This document shows positions 25,301 to 32,639 of a stretch of 64,000 bases of DNA, one piece after another (within the stretch, counting starts at the first letter, position 1; each line of letters opens with the position of its first letter). The stretch lies in assembly GCF_017916255.1 (NCBI RefSeq), contig NZ_CP072827.1, positions 310,001-374,000 of the forward strand, given 5' to 3'. A program made the position numbers and the translations under genes. Source of the DNA: Streptomyces mobaraensis NBRC 13819 = DSM 40847 (GTDB taxonomy: Bacteria; Actinomycetota; Actinomycetes; Streptomycetales; Streptomycetaceae). The notes under the pieces are model-generated. The model saw nothing but the letters and a program-made list of their open reading frames with translations. It had not been told where the DNA came from and searched no databases.

Positions 25301-26569
25301 TCAGGCGGTCGCGGCCCGTCGCCGGTACGCCAGCACGAGGTGTGCGCCCATGCCCAGGACCAGTCCCCAGAAGGCGGATCCGATGCCGAAGAGGGTGACG
25401 CCGGAGGCCGTGGCCAGGAAGGTGACGAGGGCCGCCTCGCGGTCCTCGGCGTCCTGGACGGCTCCGGTCAGTCCGCCGGACAGGGCCCCGAGGAGGGCGA
25501 CACCCGCGACCGCGGCGACCAGTTCCTTGGGCAGTCCGGCGAAGAACACCACGAGCGTCGCCCCGAAGACGCCGATGAGCAGGTAGAACACCCCGCAGGC
25601 GACGCCAGCGACATAGCGCCGGCGCGGGTCCCGGTGGGCTTCGGGGCCGGTGCAGATGGCGGCGGTGATGGCCGCGAGGTTGACGGCGTGCGAGCCGAAG
25701 GGGGCGAGCAGGGTGGAGACGGCACCGGTGGTGCCGATCAGCAGGCGGTCGTCGGGCCGGTAGCCGGACGCGGTGAGGACGGCCATGCCGGGGGCGTTCT
25801 GCGAGGCCAGCGTCGCGATGGCGAGGGGGACGGCGACGCCGATGAGGGACGCGGCGGAGAAGTGCGGCGCGGTCAGCACCGGCCGGGCGAACTCGATCCC
25901 GTCCAGGTGCACATCGAGGCGGGAGTCGGCGGCGGCGCAGACCACGCCGACCGCCAGGGCCGCCAGGACGGCGTACCGCGGCAGCCACCGCTTGGCGAGG
26001 AGATAGGCGAGCAGGACGGAGCCGGCGACGAGCGGCGCGGTCTTCAGCGAGGTGAACACGCCGACCCCAAAGGGGAAGAGGATGCCGGCGAGCATGGCCG
26101 AGACGACGGCGGCCGGCACCCGGCGTATGAGCCGGCCGAACACGCCGGTCAGCCCGGCGACGGTGATGGCCACTCCGGTGACCAGGAACGCCCCGATGGC
26201 TTCCGGGTAGGAGTACGCGCCCAGTCCGGTCACCAGGAGCGCCGCGCCGGGCGTGGACCAGGCGGTGATCACGGGCATCCGGGTCCACAGGCTCAGCCCG
26301 AGGCAGGTGAGGCCGCTGCCGAGGGAGATCGCCCAGACCCAGGAGCCGGTCTGCGCGGTGTCCAGGTGCCCGGCCCGCGCGGCGGTGAGGACGATGGCGA
26401 GCGGGCCGGAGTACGACACCACGACGGCCACCAGGCCGGCGAGTACGGCGGAGAGGGAGGCGTCGCGCAAGAGGCGCGGGCGGTCGGGGGGCGCCGCCCC
26501 GGACGTGTCGTCGGATCCTGTGACGAGACCGGTGGCGGGATCGGTGGAGCTGCTGGTGCCCGAGGTCAT
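25301..26569 (-). CDS. benE: BenE-family benzoate/H+ symporter
   Basis: A 422-residue membrane transporter of the BenE family with ~12 hydrophobic segments, e.g. SAVLAGLVAVVVSYSGPLAI, LIGVAVPLAIATLASQNAPG and LLAPFGSHAVNLAAITAAIC. SQNAPGMAVL and PFGSHAVNLAA are family signatures. Related proteins import benzoate with protons; the substrate here is not proven. GAGAGGA lies seven bases before ATG 26569. No benzoate-degradation genes are in the window. It is divergent from the GNAT gene; the iron box lies in the shared 200-bp gap but is nearer the GNAT. Confidence 0.9.
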   Translation of the reverse strand: MTSGTSSSTDPATGLVTGSDDTSGAAPPDRPRLLRDASLSAVLAGLVAVVVSYSGPLAIVLTAARAGHLDTAQTGSWVWAISLGSGLTCLGLSLWTRMPVITAWSTPGAALLVTGLGAYSYPEAIGAFLVTGVAITVAGLTGVFGRLIRRVPAAVVSAMLAGILFPFGVGVFTSLKTAPLVAGSVLLAYLLAKRWLPRYAVLAALAVGVVCAAADSRLDVHLDGIEFARPVLTAPHFSAASLIGVAVPLAIATLASQNAPGMAVLTASGYRPDDRLLIGTTGAVSTLLAPFGSHAVNLAAITAAICTGPEAHRDPRRRYVAGVACGVFYLLIGVFGATLVVFFAGLPKELVAAVAGVALLGALSGGLTGAVQDAEDREAALVTFLATASGVTLFGIGSAFWGLVLGMGAHLVLAYRRRAATA

Positions 26570-26720
26570 GGGGGGTCCTCTCCTGTCGCGGGCCCCTGAC
26601 GGTATAGCGCCGGTGATCAGGCTTCCACCCGGTTCAAAGCGGGGGCGCCGACGGGGACTTCGCCCGCGCCCGGCCCGGCGGCCGGCCCGGACCCCACCCC
26701 CACCCACCTCCAACATCGAC

Positions 26721-26739
26721 TTAGGTTAGGCTGACCTAA
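26721..26739 (+). promoter_or_regulatory. Iron box (IdeR/DmdR1 type) upstream of GNAT
   Basis: TTAGGTTAGGCTGACCTAA matches the consensus TTAGGTTAGGCTCACCTAA at 18 of 19 positions. It lies 30 bases before the GNAT start, so the gene should be repressed by iron through the DtxR-family regulator. Confidence 0.92.
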
Positions 26740-26769
26740 CCAACAGTCGGCGACAGGAAAGGTGCCACC

Positions 26770-27342
26770 GTGACGACGGCGTTCCCCCACGAGGTCCGCC
26801 CTCCGGCCCTCGCGCCCCTCGGCGAACGGGACCCCGGACGCGTCCGCGCGGCCCGGCCGGCCGACGCCGCCGCGCTCTACGCGCTCTCCGAGCCGTTCAT
26901 GCGCTCGGGCGCGCTCCGCCGGCGGTCCCGGCGGCTCTACGAGCTGACGGCGGACCAGTTCCTGGTGGCGGAGGACGCGGACGGGACGCCCGAGGGCTGT
27001 GTGGCCCTGCGCACCTACCCGGACGAGCCGGCCGCCGTCCTGCACAACTTCTGCGTCCGGGCCGACCGGCAGCGCCGCGGCGTCGGCTCGCGGCTGCTGG
27101 CCGCCCTGCTGTCCGAGGCCGCCGCCCGCCCGGCGAGCGGGGTCTTCGCGGCCACGACCGGCGGCGGGCGGTCGTTCCTCCGCGCCGGGTTCCGGGAGAC
27201 CGACGCCTCGGCGGCGCCCCGCCCCTGGGCCGCCGCGCTGGATCCGGCGCGCGGTTCGCGGATCTTCGTACGGGACCTGCCCTTCCTGGAGGACGAGCCC
27301 TTCCCGCCGAACCGGCCGGAGTACGCGGACGACAGGGCGTAG
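26770..27342 (+). CDS. GNAT acetyltransferase, N-acetylglutamate-synthase-like, iron-regulated
   Basis: A 190-residue GNAT enzyme that would use acetyl-CoA. The acetyl-CoA loop is RQRRGVGSRLLAAL (~103-116). Surrounding blocks such as RRLYELTADQFLVAED, EGCVALRTY, VLHNFCVRAD and GVFAATTGGGRSFLRAGF follow the pattern of the stand-alone GNAT-type N-acetylglutamate synthases (ArgA-like) of actinomycetes. That reaction starts ornithine synthesis. A strong iron box lies 30 bases upstream, and argB/argD stand at the far end of the siderophore locus, so it may supply ornithine for the siderophore. Alternatively it could acetylate the siderophore itself. AGGAAAGG precedes GTG 26770. Confidence 0.72.
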   Translation: MTTAFPHEVRPPALAPLGERDPGRVRAARPADAAALYALSEPFMRSGALRRRSRRLYELTADQFLVAEDADGTPEGCVALRTYPDEPAAVLHNFCVRADRQRRGVGSRLLAALLSEAAARPASGVFAATTGGGRSFLRAGFRETDASAAPRPWAAALDPARGSRIFVRDLPFLEDEPFPPNRPEYADDRA

Positions 27343-27433
27343 GGACGCCCGGCGGCCCCGACCGCGTACGCTGCGCACGCGGTGACGTCGGGAAGCCGCC
27401 CGATGGGGAGCCGGAGGGGAGGGGAAGGAAGGG

Positions 27434-28321
27434 GTGGACGTCCGGCAACTGGAGTACTTCCTGGCGGTCGTCGACCGTGGCGGGTTCGGCCGGGCCGCCT
27501 CGGCGCTCTACGTGTCGCAGCCGTCGCTGTCGCAGGCCGTGCGGGCGCTCGAACGCGATGTGGGCGCGGAGCTGTTCCACCGGATCGGCCGCCGAGTGGT
27601 GCTGACGGAGGCGGGCAGGGCGCTGATCGACCCGGCCCGCGCCGCGGTGCGGAGCCTGGAGGCGGCGCGCGCGAGTGTGGCGTCCGTGCGCGAACTCCGC
27701 TCGGGGCGGCTGGACATCGCGGCGATGCCGTCCCAGGCGATCGAGCCGCTCACCACGCTGATGCGTTCCTACGCCGAGCGGTACCCCGGCGTGGTGGTGA
27801 CGGTCGGCGCGGCCTTCACCGCCCGCGACGTCGTCGAGGCCGTGCGGACGGGGGCCGTGGAACTGGGCCTGCTCGCGACGGCCGGTGCCGTGCCGGACGC
27901 GGAGGTCCGCTCGCGCGTGCTGGGCGAGCAGCGCTTCGTGCTGCTGGCCCCGCCCGGAGGGCCCTTCGCCGGCCGGGACCGGGTGCGGTGCGAGGAGCTG
28001 GCGGGTCGGCGGCTGATCGTGGGACGTCCGGGGACGGGGATGCGGGCGTACGTCGACTCCCTGCGGGACCGGGGCGTCGACTTCACCGTGACGGCCGAGA
28101 CCGAGCACCGGGTGGCCCTGCTGCCGCTGGTGCTGGCCGGGGTCGGGCTCGCGGTCGTGACCGAGGCGTGGCGGGACGTCGCCCGGCGGACGGGCGCCGA
28201 GGTCCTGGACATCGAACCCGCGGCCGCGCTGCGGGTCTTCCTCGTGAGCCGGCGAGGAGTCCTCTCCCCCGCCGCCGCGGCGTTCTGGTCGGCGGCCACG
28301 CCCACTCCGACCGACGGATAG
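27434..28321 (+). CDS. LysR-family regulator
   Basis: A 295-residue LysR-type regulator. The N-terminal helix-turn-helix begins MDVRQLEYFLAVVDRGGFGR with ASALYVSQPSLSQAVRALE at ~20-40, and a two-lobe effector domain covers ~90-290. It lies 70 bases before a tartrate-dehydrogenase-like gene on the same strand and probably controls it together with its own expression. GTG 27434 has a purine-rich GAAGGAAGGG upstream. No iron box is near; this pair looks like an unrelated insertion within the siderophore locus. Confidence 0.92.
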   Translation: MDVRQLEYFLAVVDRGGFGRAASALYVSQPSLSQAVRALERDVGAELFHRIGRRVVLTEAGRALIDPARAAVRSLEAARASVASVRELRSGRLDIAAMPSQAIEPLTTLMRSYAERYPGVVVTVGAAFTARDVVEAVRTGAVELGLLATAGAVPDAEVRSRVLGEQRFVLLAPPGGPFAGRDRVRCEELAGRRLIVGRPGTGMRAYVDSLRDRGVDFTVTAETEHRVALLPLVLAGVGLAVVTEAWRDVARRTGAEVLDIEPAAALRVFLVSRRGVLSPAAAAFWSAATPTPTDG

Positions 28322-28391
28322 GCGTTCCTTATCAGGCGCATCCGGTCTGCGTCTTGGACGCCGCCCGGAGCCCGTTGCTGGAATCGACGGC

Positions 28392-29450
28392 ATGACGACC
28401 CACCGCATCGGCCTGATCCCCGGGGACGGCATCGGCCCCGAAGTGCTGTCCCCCGCACGCCTGGTCCTCGACGCCGTCGCCCGCCGCCACGGCCTCACCC
28501 TCACCTACACGTCGTACGACGACTGGTCCTGCGAGCGGTACCCGCGCGAGGGCGCGATGATGCCCGACGACGGCATCGACCGGCTCCGCGACCGGGACGC
28601 GATCCTGCTGGGCGCCGTCGGACACCCCGGGGTGCCCGACCACGTCTCGCTGTGGGGCCTGCTCATCCCCATCCGGCGCGCCTTCCGGCAGTACGTGAAC
28701 CTGCGGCCCGTCCGCGTCTTCGAGGGCGTCGACGGCCCGGTGCGCGGCGCGCGTCCCGGCGAGGTGGACCTCGTCGTCGTGCGGGAGAACACGGAAGGCG
28801 AGTACAGCGAGATCGGCGGCCTGTTCAACCGGGGTCTCCCCGAGGAGACGGCCGTCCAGGAGGCCGTGTTCACCCGGGCCGGTGTCACCCGCGTGCTGGA
28901 CTACGCCTTCGCGCTCGCCGCCCGCCGCGGCGGGCGGCTGACCTCCGCGACCAAGTCGAACGGCATCGTGCACACCATGCCGTTCTGGGACCGGATCGTC
29001 GCCGAGCGGGCCGCCGCGTTCCCGGACGTCCCGTGGGAGCGGGAGCACATCGACGCGCTCGCGGCCAAGTTCGTCCTCGACCCCGGCCGGTTCGACGTCG
29101 TGGTCGCCTCCAACCTCTTCGGCGACATCCTCAGCGACCTCGCGGCGGCGGTCGCCGGGTCCATCGGCATCGCTCCGGCGGCCAACCTCAATCCCGAGCG
29201 GGAGTTCCCCTCGATGTTCGAGCCGGTGCACGGCTCGGCGCCCGACATCGCCGGGCGGGGCGTCGCCAACCCGCTGGGCGCGATCCGGTCGGCCGCCATG
29301 ATGCTCGATCACCTCGGCCACCCGGCCGCGGCCCGGGACGTCACGGACGCCGTCGTCTCGCTCCTGGCCGGGACCGACGTCCGCACCCCCGACCTGGGCG
29401 GCACCGCGACCACCGCCGAGTTCACGGACAGGCTGCTCGCCTTCCTCTGA
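28392..29450 (+). CDS. Tartrate dehydrogenase/decarboxylase-like enzyme
   Basis: A 352-residue NAD-dependent beta-decarboxylating dehydrogenase. It begins IGLIPGDGIGPEVL and has LWGLLIPIRRAFRQYVNLRP, a pattern typical of tartrate dehydrogenase rather than 3-isopropylmalate dehydrogenase. Further conserved blocks are VVVRENTEGEYSEIGG, TSATKSNGI with the active-site Lys, ASNLFGDILSDLAA with metal-binding Asp residues, and FEPVHGSAPDIAG. It would oxidise tartrate or D-malate-like acids with Mn2+ and NAD+. The LysR regulator directly upstream fits substrate-induced use of such acids. It converges with the siderophore permease operon. Confidence 0.88.
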   Translation: MTTHRIGLIPGDGIGPEVLSPARLVLDAVARRHGLTLTYTSYDDWSCERYPREGAMMPDDGIDRLRDRDAILLGAVGHPGVPDHVSLWGLLIPIRRAFRQYVNLRPVRVFEGVDGPVRGARPGEVDLVVVRENTEGEYSEIGGLFNRGLPEETAVQEAVFTRAGVTRVLDYAFALAARRGGRLTSATKSNGIVHTMPFWDRIVAERAAAFPDVPWEREHIDALAAKFVLDPGRFDVVVASNLFGDILSDLAAAVAGSIGIAPAANLNPEREFPSMFEPVHGSAPDIAGRGVANPLGAIRSAAMMLDHLGHPAAARDVTDAVVSLLAGTDVRTPDLGGTATTAEFTDRLLAFL

Positions 29451-29490
29451 CGGCCGGTACCGGGGCCGGAGCGGGCGGCGCCGCCCCCGC

Positions 29491-30594
29491 TCAGCCCTGC
29501 CCGGACCGCCACTGCCGGGCCAGCACCCACACCAGGTAGCAGCCGCCGACGACACCCGTCAGCACCCCGACGGGCAACTGCGTGGGCGCCAGCATCCGTT
29601 GCGCCGCGATGTCGCTGAGCGACAGCAGCAGGGCGCCCATGACCGTGGACGCGAGCAGGTTGGGGCCGGTGGCCCGGGTGAGCCGGCGGACGACCTGCGG
29701 TGCGACCAGGGCGACGAACGGGACGGGCCCCGCGACGGCCGTGGACAGCGCCGTCAGCCCCACGCCCACGGCGAGGGCGCCGGAGGTGACGCGCCGGACG
29801 GGCACCCCCAGCGCGGCGGCGGTGTCCTCGCCCATCTCCAGCATCCGCAGCGGCCGGCCGAGCAGCACGGCCGCCGGGCCGAGGACGGCCAGCGTGGCCA
29901 CCATCGTCCAGACGTGCTCCCAGCCGCGGCCGTTGAGGCTGCCGGTGAGCCAGACCTGGGCGCTCTGCGCGTCGTTGAAGGAGGCCCGCGCGATCAGGTA
30001 GGAGTTGGCGGCGGTGAGCAGCGAGCTGACGCCGATGCCCACCAGGATCAGCCGGTAGCCGGCCGCGCCGCCGCGCCAGGCGAGCAGCCAGACGGCGGCG
30101 CTGGTGACCGCGCAGCCGATGACGGATCCGACGGCGACGGAGGCCGCGCCCGCGCCGAGCACCAGGATGGTGACGAGGGCGCCGGTGGCGGAGCCGACCG
30201 TGAAGCCGATGACGTCGGGGCTGCCGAGCGGGTTGCGGGCGATGGTCTGGAAGAGGGCGCCGGACAGGCCCAGGGCGGCGCCGACCAGCAGCGCGGTCAG
30301 CAGCCGGGGCAGCCGGAGTTCGCCCACGATGTAGTCGGCGCCGGGGACGTGCTCGCCGGCCAGCACCTTCAGCACGTCGGACACGGGGACGTGGAAGTCG
30401 CCCGTGGTCAGCGTCCAGACGCCGACGGCCGCGGCGGCCAGCGCGAGGAGGGCGCCGACGGCGGTGGCGCGCGGGTCCCAGCGCACCGACAGGGTCCTGC
30501 CGGGCCCGGGCAGGCGCAGGGCGCCGATAGGAAGCCGCCGGTGCCGCGCCGCCGGGCCGGCGGCGGGGCGCGCGGGCGTGGTGCTGCTGGTCAC
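29491..30594 (-). CDS. FecCD-family ferric-siderophore ABC permease (second)
   Basis: A 367-residue polytopic membrane protein with ~9-10 helices. The family markers are present: RLPRLLTALLVGAALGLSGA, FQTIARNPLGSPDVIGFTVG and the ATPase-contact region near GPVPFVALVAPQVVRRL. It forms half of the inner-membrane channel importing iron-siderophore, with the preceding permease as partner. GTG 30594 overlaps the stop of that gene (GTGA), so translation is coupled. It is the last gene of the unit. No ATPase gene follows, which is unusual for this family. Confidence 0.95.
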   Translation of the reverse strand: MTSSTTPARPAAGPAARHRRLPIGALRLPGPGRTLSVRWDPRATAVGALLALAAAAVGVWTLTTGDFHVPVSDVLKVLAGEHVPGADYIVGELRLPRLLTALLVGAALGLSGALFQTIARNPLGSPDVIGFTVGSATGALVTILVLGAGAASVAVGSVIGCAVTSAAVWLLAWRGGAAGYRLILVGIGVSSLLTAANSYLIARASFNDAQSAQVWLTGSLNGRGWEHVWTMVATLAVLGPAAVLLGRPLRMLEMGEDTAAALGVPVRRVTSGALAVGVGLTALSTAVAGPVPFVALVAPQVVRRLTRATGPNLLASTVMGALLLSLSDIAAQRMLAPTQLPVGVLTGVVGGCYLVWVLARQWRSGQG

Positions 30595-31667
30595 AGTTGG
30601 GCGATCCTCTTGCGGCGGACGAGGGCGATGAACAGGGGCGCTCCGAGGAACGCGGTGACGACGCCGGCCTCCAGCTCCTCGTTGGCCAGCACGACGCGGC
30701 CGACGATGTCGGCGGCCAGCAGCAGGGCCGCGGCGAGGACGGCGCTGTAGGGCAGCAGCCAGCGCTGGTCGGGGCCGGTGATCAGCCGGGCGAGGTGCGG
30801 AACGGCCAGTCCGACGAAGGCGATCGGGCCGACGGCGGCGGTGGCCGCGCCGCACAGCAGGGTGATCGCCGCCATGGTCGCGAACTGGGTGCGGCCCGGG
30901 TGGGCGCCCAGCGAGCGGGCGGTGTCCTCGCCGAGGGCGATGGCGTTGAGCGGCCGGGCCAGCAGCGCGGCCAGCAGGGCGCCGGCGCCCAGGAAGGGCA
31001 GGAGCCGGACCAGGACGGAGCCGGACTGTCCGGCCAGCGTGCCGATCTGCCAGAACCGGAACCGGTTGAGGGTGAGCGGGTCCAGCAGGATCAGCCCGTT
31101 GACGACGGCGGTCAGCACGGCGGAGACGGCCGTGCCCGCGAGCGCCAGCCGGACGGGCGTGGCCCGCGACCGGCCGCGGGTGCCCAGCAGGTAGACGGCG
31201 GCGGCGGCCACGGCGGCGCCGAGCAGGGCGGCCCAGACGTAGGCGGAGAAGGAGTCGAGGTCGAGCAGGGCGGTGGAGCCCGCGACGGCCGCCGCCGCGC
31301 CCGCGTTGACGCCGAGCAGGCCGGGGTCGGCCAGCGGGTTGCGGGTGAGGGCCTGCATCAGGGCGCCGGCCAGGCCGAGGGACGCGCCGATGACGATGCC
31401 GAACAGGCTGCGCGGCAGCCGGGAGGTGCGGACGACGATCCAGTCGTCGCTCCGCGGGTCCCGGGTCAGCAGCGCGTGCACGACGTCGCCGGGCGCGATG
31501 CTCTTGGCGCCGATGCCGATGCCGAGGACGGCCAGGACGAGGACGAGGCCGACGCAGGCCAGCAGTCCGGCGGCCCGGCGGGCGTGCCAGGCGCGCCCGG
31601 CCCGGGGCGGCGCGGAGACGGGAGGGGTTGCGGGTGAGCCGGTGACGGCCGGGGCGGTCGTGCTCAC
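30591..31667 (-). CDS. FecCD-family ferric-siderophore ABC permease (first)
   Basis: A 358-residue polytopic permease. The N-terminal helix LLACVGLVLVLAVLGIGIG is followed by the FecCD blocks RTSRLPRSLFGIVIGASLGL, MQALTRNPLADPGLLGVNAG and GPIAFVGLAVPHLARLITG. It pairs with the next permease as the membrane channel. GTG 31667 overlaps the stop of the siderophore-interacting protein gene (GTGA) and its own stop overlaps the next start, giving a three-gene coupled unit under the iron box at 32615. Confidence 0.95.
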   Translation of the reverse strand: MSTTAPAVTGSPATPPVSAPPRAGRAWHARRAAGLLACVGLVLVLAVLGIGIGAKSIAPGDVVHALLTRDPRSDDWIVVRTSRLPRSLFGIVIGASLGLAGALMQALTRNPLADPGLLGVNAGAAAAVAGSTALLDLDSFSAYVWAALLGAAVAAAAVYLLGTRGRSRATPVRLALAGTAVSAVLTAVVNGLILLDPLTLNRFRFWQIGTLAGQSGSVLVRLLPFLGAGALLAALLARPLNAIALGEDTARSLGAHPGRTQFATMAAITLLCGAATAAVGPIAFVGLAVPHLARLITGPDQRWLLPYSAVLAAALLLAADIVGRVVLANEELEAGVVTAFLGAPLFIALVRRKRIAQL

Positions 31668-32497
31668 GCGTGCTCGTGCTCTTCGTCCTCGTGGTGGTCG
31701 TGGTTCTCCACGCCGCGCTTCCAGTAACCGTCCACGTCCACCTGCTCCTTGGCCAGGCCGAGCTCACGGCGCAGGTAGCGGCGGACGGGCTTGAGGGAGG
31801 TCGCCTCGCCGGCGACCCAGGCGAAGCCGAGGCCGTCGGTGGGGAGTTCGGCGGCGCGGATGGCGCGTTCGATGAGGTCGCTGTGGCCGGCCGGGGTGGT
31901 GCCGCGGTGCAGCCAGGTCAGCGACAGGTCGGTGGCGGTGCGGAAGGTCTGCTCGTCCTCCGGGCCCGGGACCTCGGCGAAGGCGATGACGCGGACGCCG
32001 GCGGGGAGCTTCTCCAGCCAGCGGGCGAGGGCGGGCAGGGCGGTCTCCTCGGCGGCCAGCAGGTACCAGTCGTGGACCATGGGCAGCACCTCGGAGCCGC
32101 GCGGGCCGAGGACGCCGAGCCGCATGCCGGGCCGGGCCCGCTCGGCCCAGGTGGAGCCGACGCCGCTGCCGTGCAGGACCATGTCGACGTCCAGCTCGCG
32201 GGCGTCGCGCCGGTAGTGACGGACCGTGTAGTCGCGGGTGATGGGCTCCACGGGGGCGTCCATCCAGGTGTCGTTCACGACGACCGGCTCGACGGGGAGT
32301 TCGGCGCCGTCGTGGGCGAAGCAGAGCTTCACGTGGTCGGTGGGCGCCTGCTCGCAGAAGCCGTCGAGGTCGGGGCCGCCGAGGGTGACGCGTACGGTGG
32401 AGGGGGTGATCCGGTCGACCTTCCGCACTTCCAGCAAGCGGTACTTGAGGGGGTGGCGGACGATGCGCATGCGCGGGAGCAGCGTGTCGGTGGTCAT
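31664..32497 (-). CDS. Siderophore-interacting protein (FAD-dependent ferric reductase)
   Basis: A 277-residue SIP-family flavoprotein that would reduce iron from imported ferric-siderophore in the cytoplasm. It shows the FAD-binding block RDYTVRHYRR (~87-96), GSGVGSTWAERA and the NAD(P)-side motif DWYLLAAEETALPALARWLE. It ends with a His/Glu-rich tail (residues ~265-277), which is odd and could bind metal. It leads the coupled SIP-permease-permease unit. An iron box lies ~120 bases upstream, and the leader holds two overlapping stem-loops (32534-32573). Confidence 0.93.
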   Translation of the reverse strand: MTTDTLLPRMRIVRHPLKYRLLEVRKVDRITPSTVRVTLGGPDLDGFCEQAPTDHVKLCFAHDGAELPVEPVVVNDTWMDAPVEPITRDYTVRHYRRDARELDVDMVLHGSGVGSTWAERARPGMRLGVLGPRGSEVLPMVHDWYLLAAEETALPALARWLEKLPAGVRVIAFAEVPGPEDEQTFRTATDLSLTWLHRGTTPAGHSDLIERAIRAAELPTDGLGFAWVAGEATSLKPVRRYLRRELGLAKEQVDVDGYWKRGVENHDHHEDEEHEHA

Positions 32498-32533
32498 CGA
32501 TCATCCCAATCCGGTCGGGCGTTCGGCGGGGCG

Positions 32534-32573
32534 GTACCACCGCGACCCCCGGCGCGGTGGTACGCGCCGGGGG
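32534..32573 (-). promoter_or_regulatory. Two mutually exclusive hairpins in the SIP leader
   Basis: Stem A pairs 32563-32573 with 32546-32556 (11 bp, 6-base loop). Stem B pairs 32553-32563 with 32534-32544 (11 bp, 8-base loop). Both are perfect and share 32553-32556 and 32563, so only one can form. They lie between the iron box and the SIP start codon; the role is unknown. Confidence 0.65.
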
Positions 32574-32614
32574 CCGACGGGGATCGGCTCGTCGGTCGGG
32601 CCAACCTCCCCGAC

Positions 32615-32633
32615 CGAGGTTAGGCTACCCTAA
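32615..32633 (-). promoter_or_regulatory. Iron box upstream of the SIP-permease operon
   Basis: Plus strand CGAGGTTAGGCTACCCTAA matches the IdeR/DmdR1 consensus at 15 of 19 positions, with the full AGGTTAGGCT core. It lies ~120 bases upstream of the SIP start and 6 bases beyond the stop of the exporter gene. Confidence 0.8.
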
Positions 32634-32639
32634 CCCAGA

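Noticed and set aside
29461..29495. GC-rich hairpin between tartrate dehydrogenase and permease genes as a terminator
   Set aside because: A 14-bp palindrome exists at 29473-29486, but the stem overlaps the edge of the permease stop codon and the extended pairing is imperfect, so support is weak.
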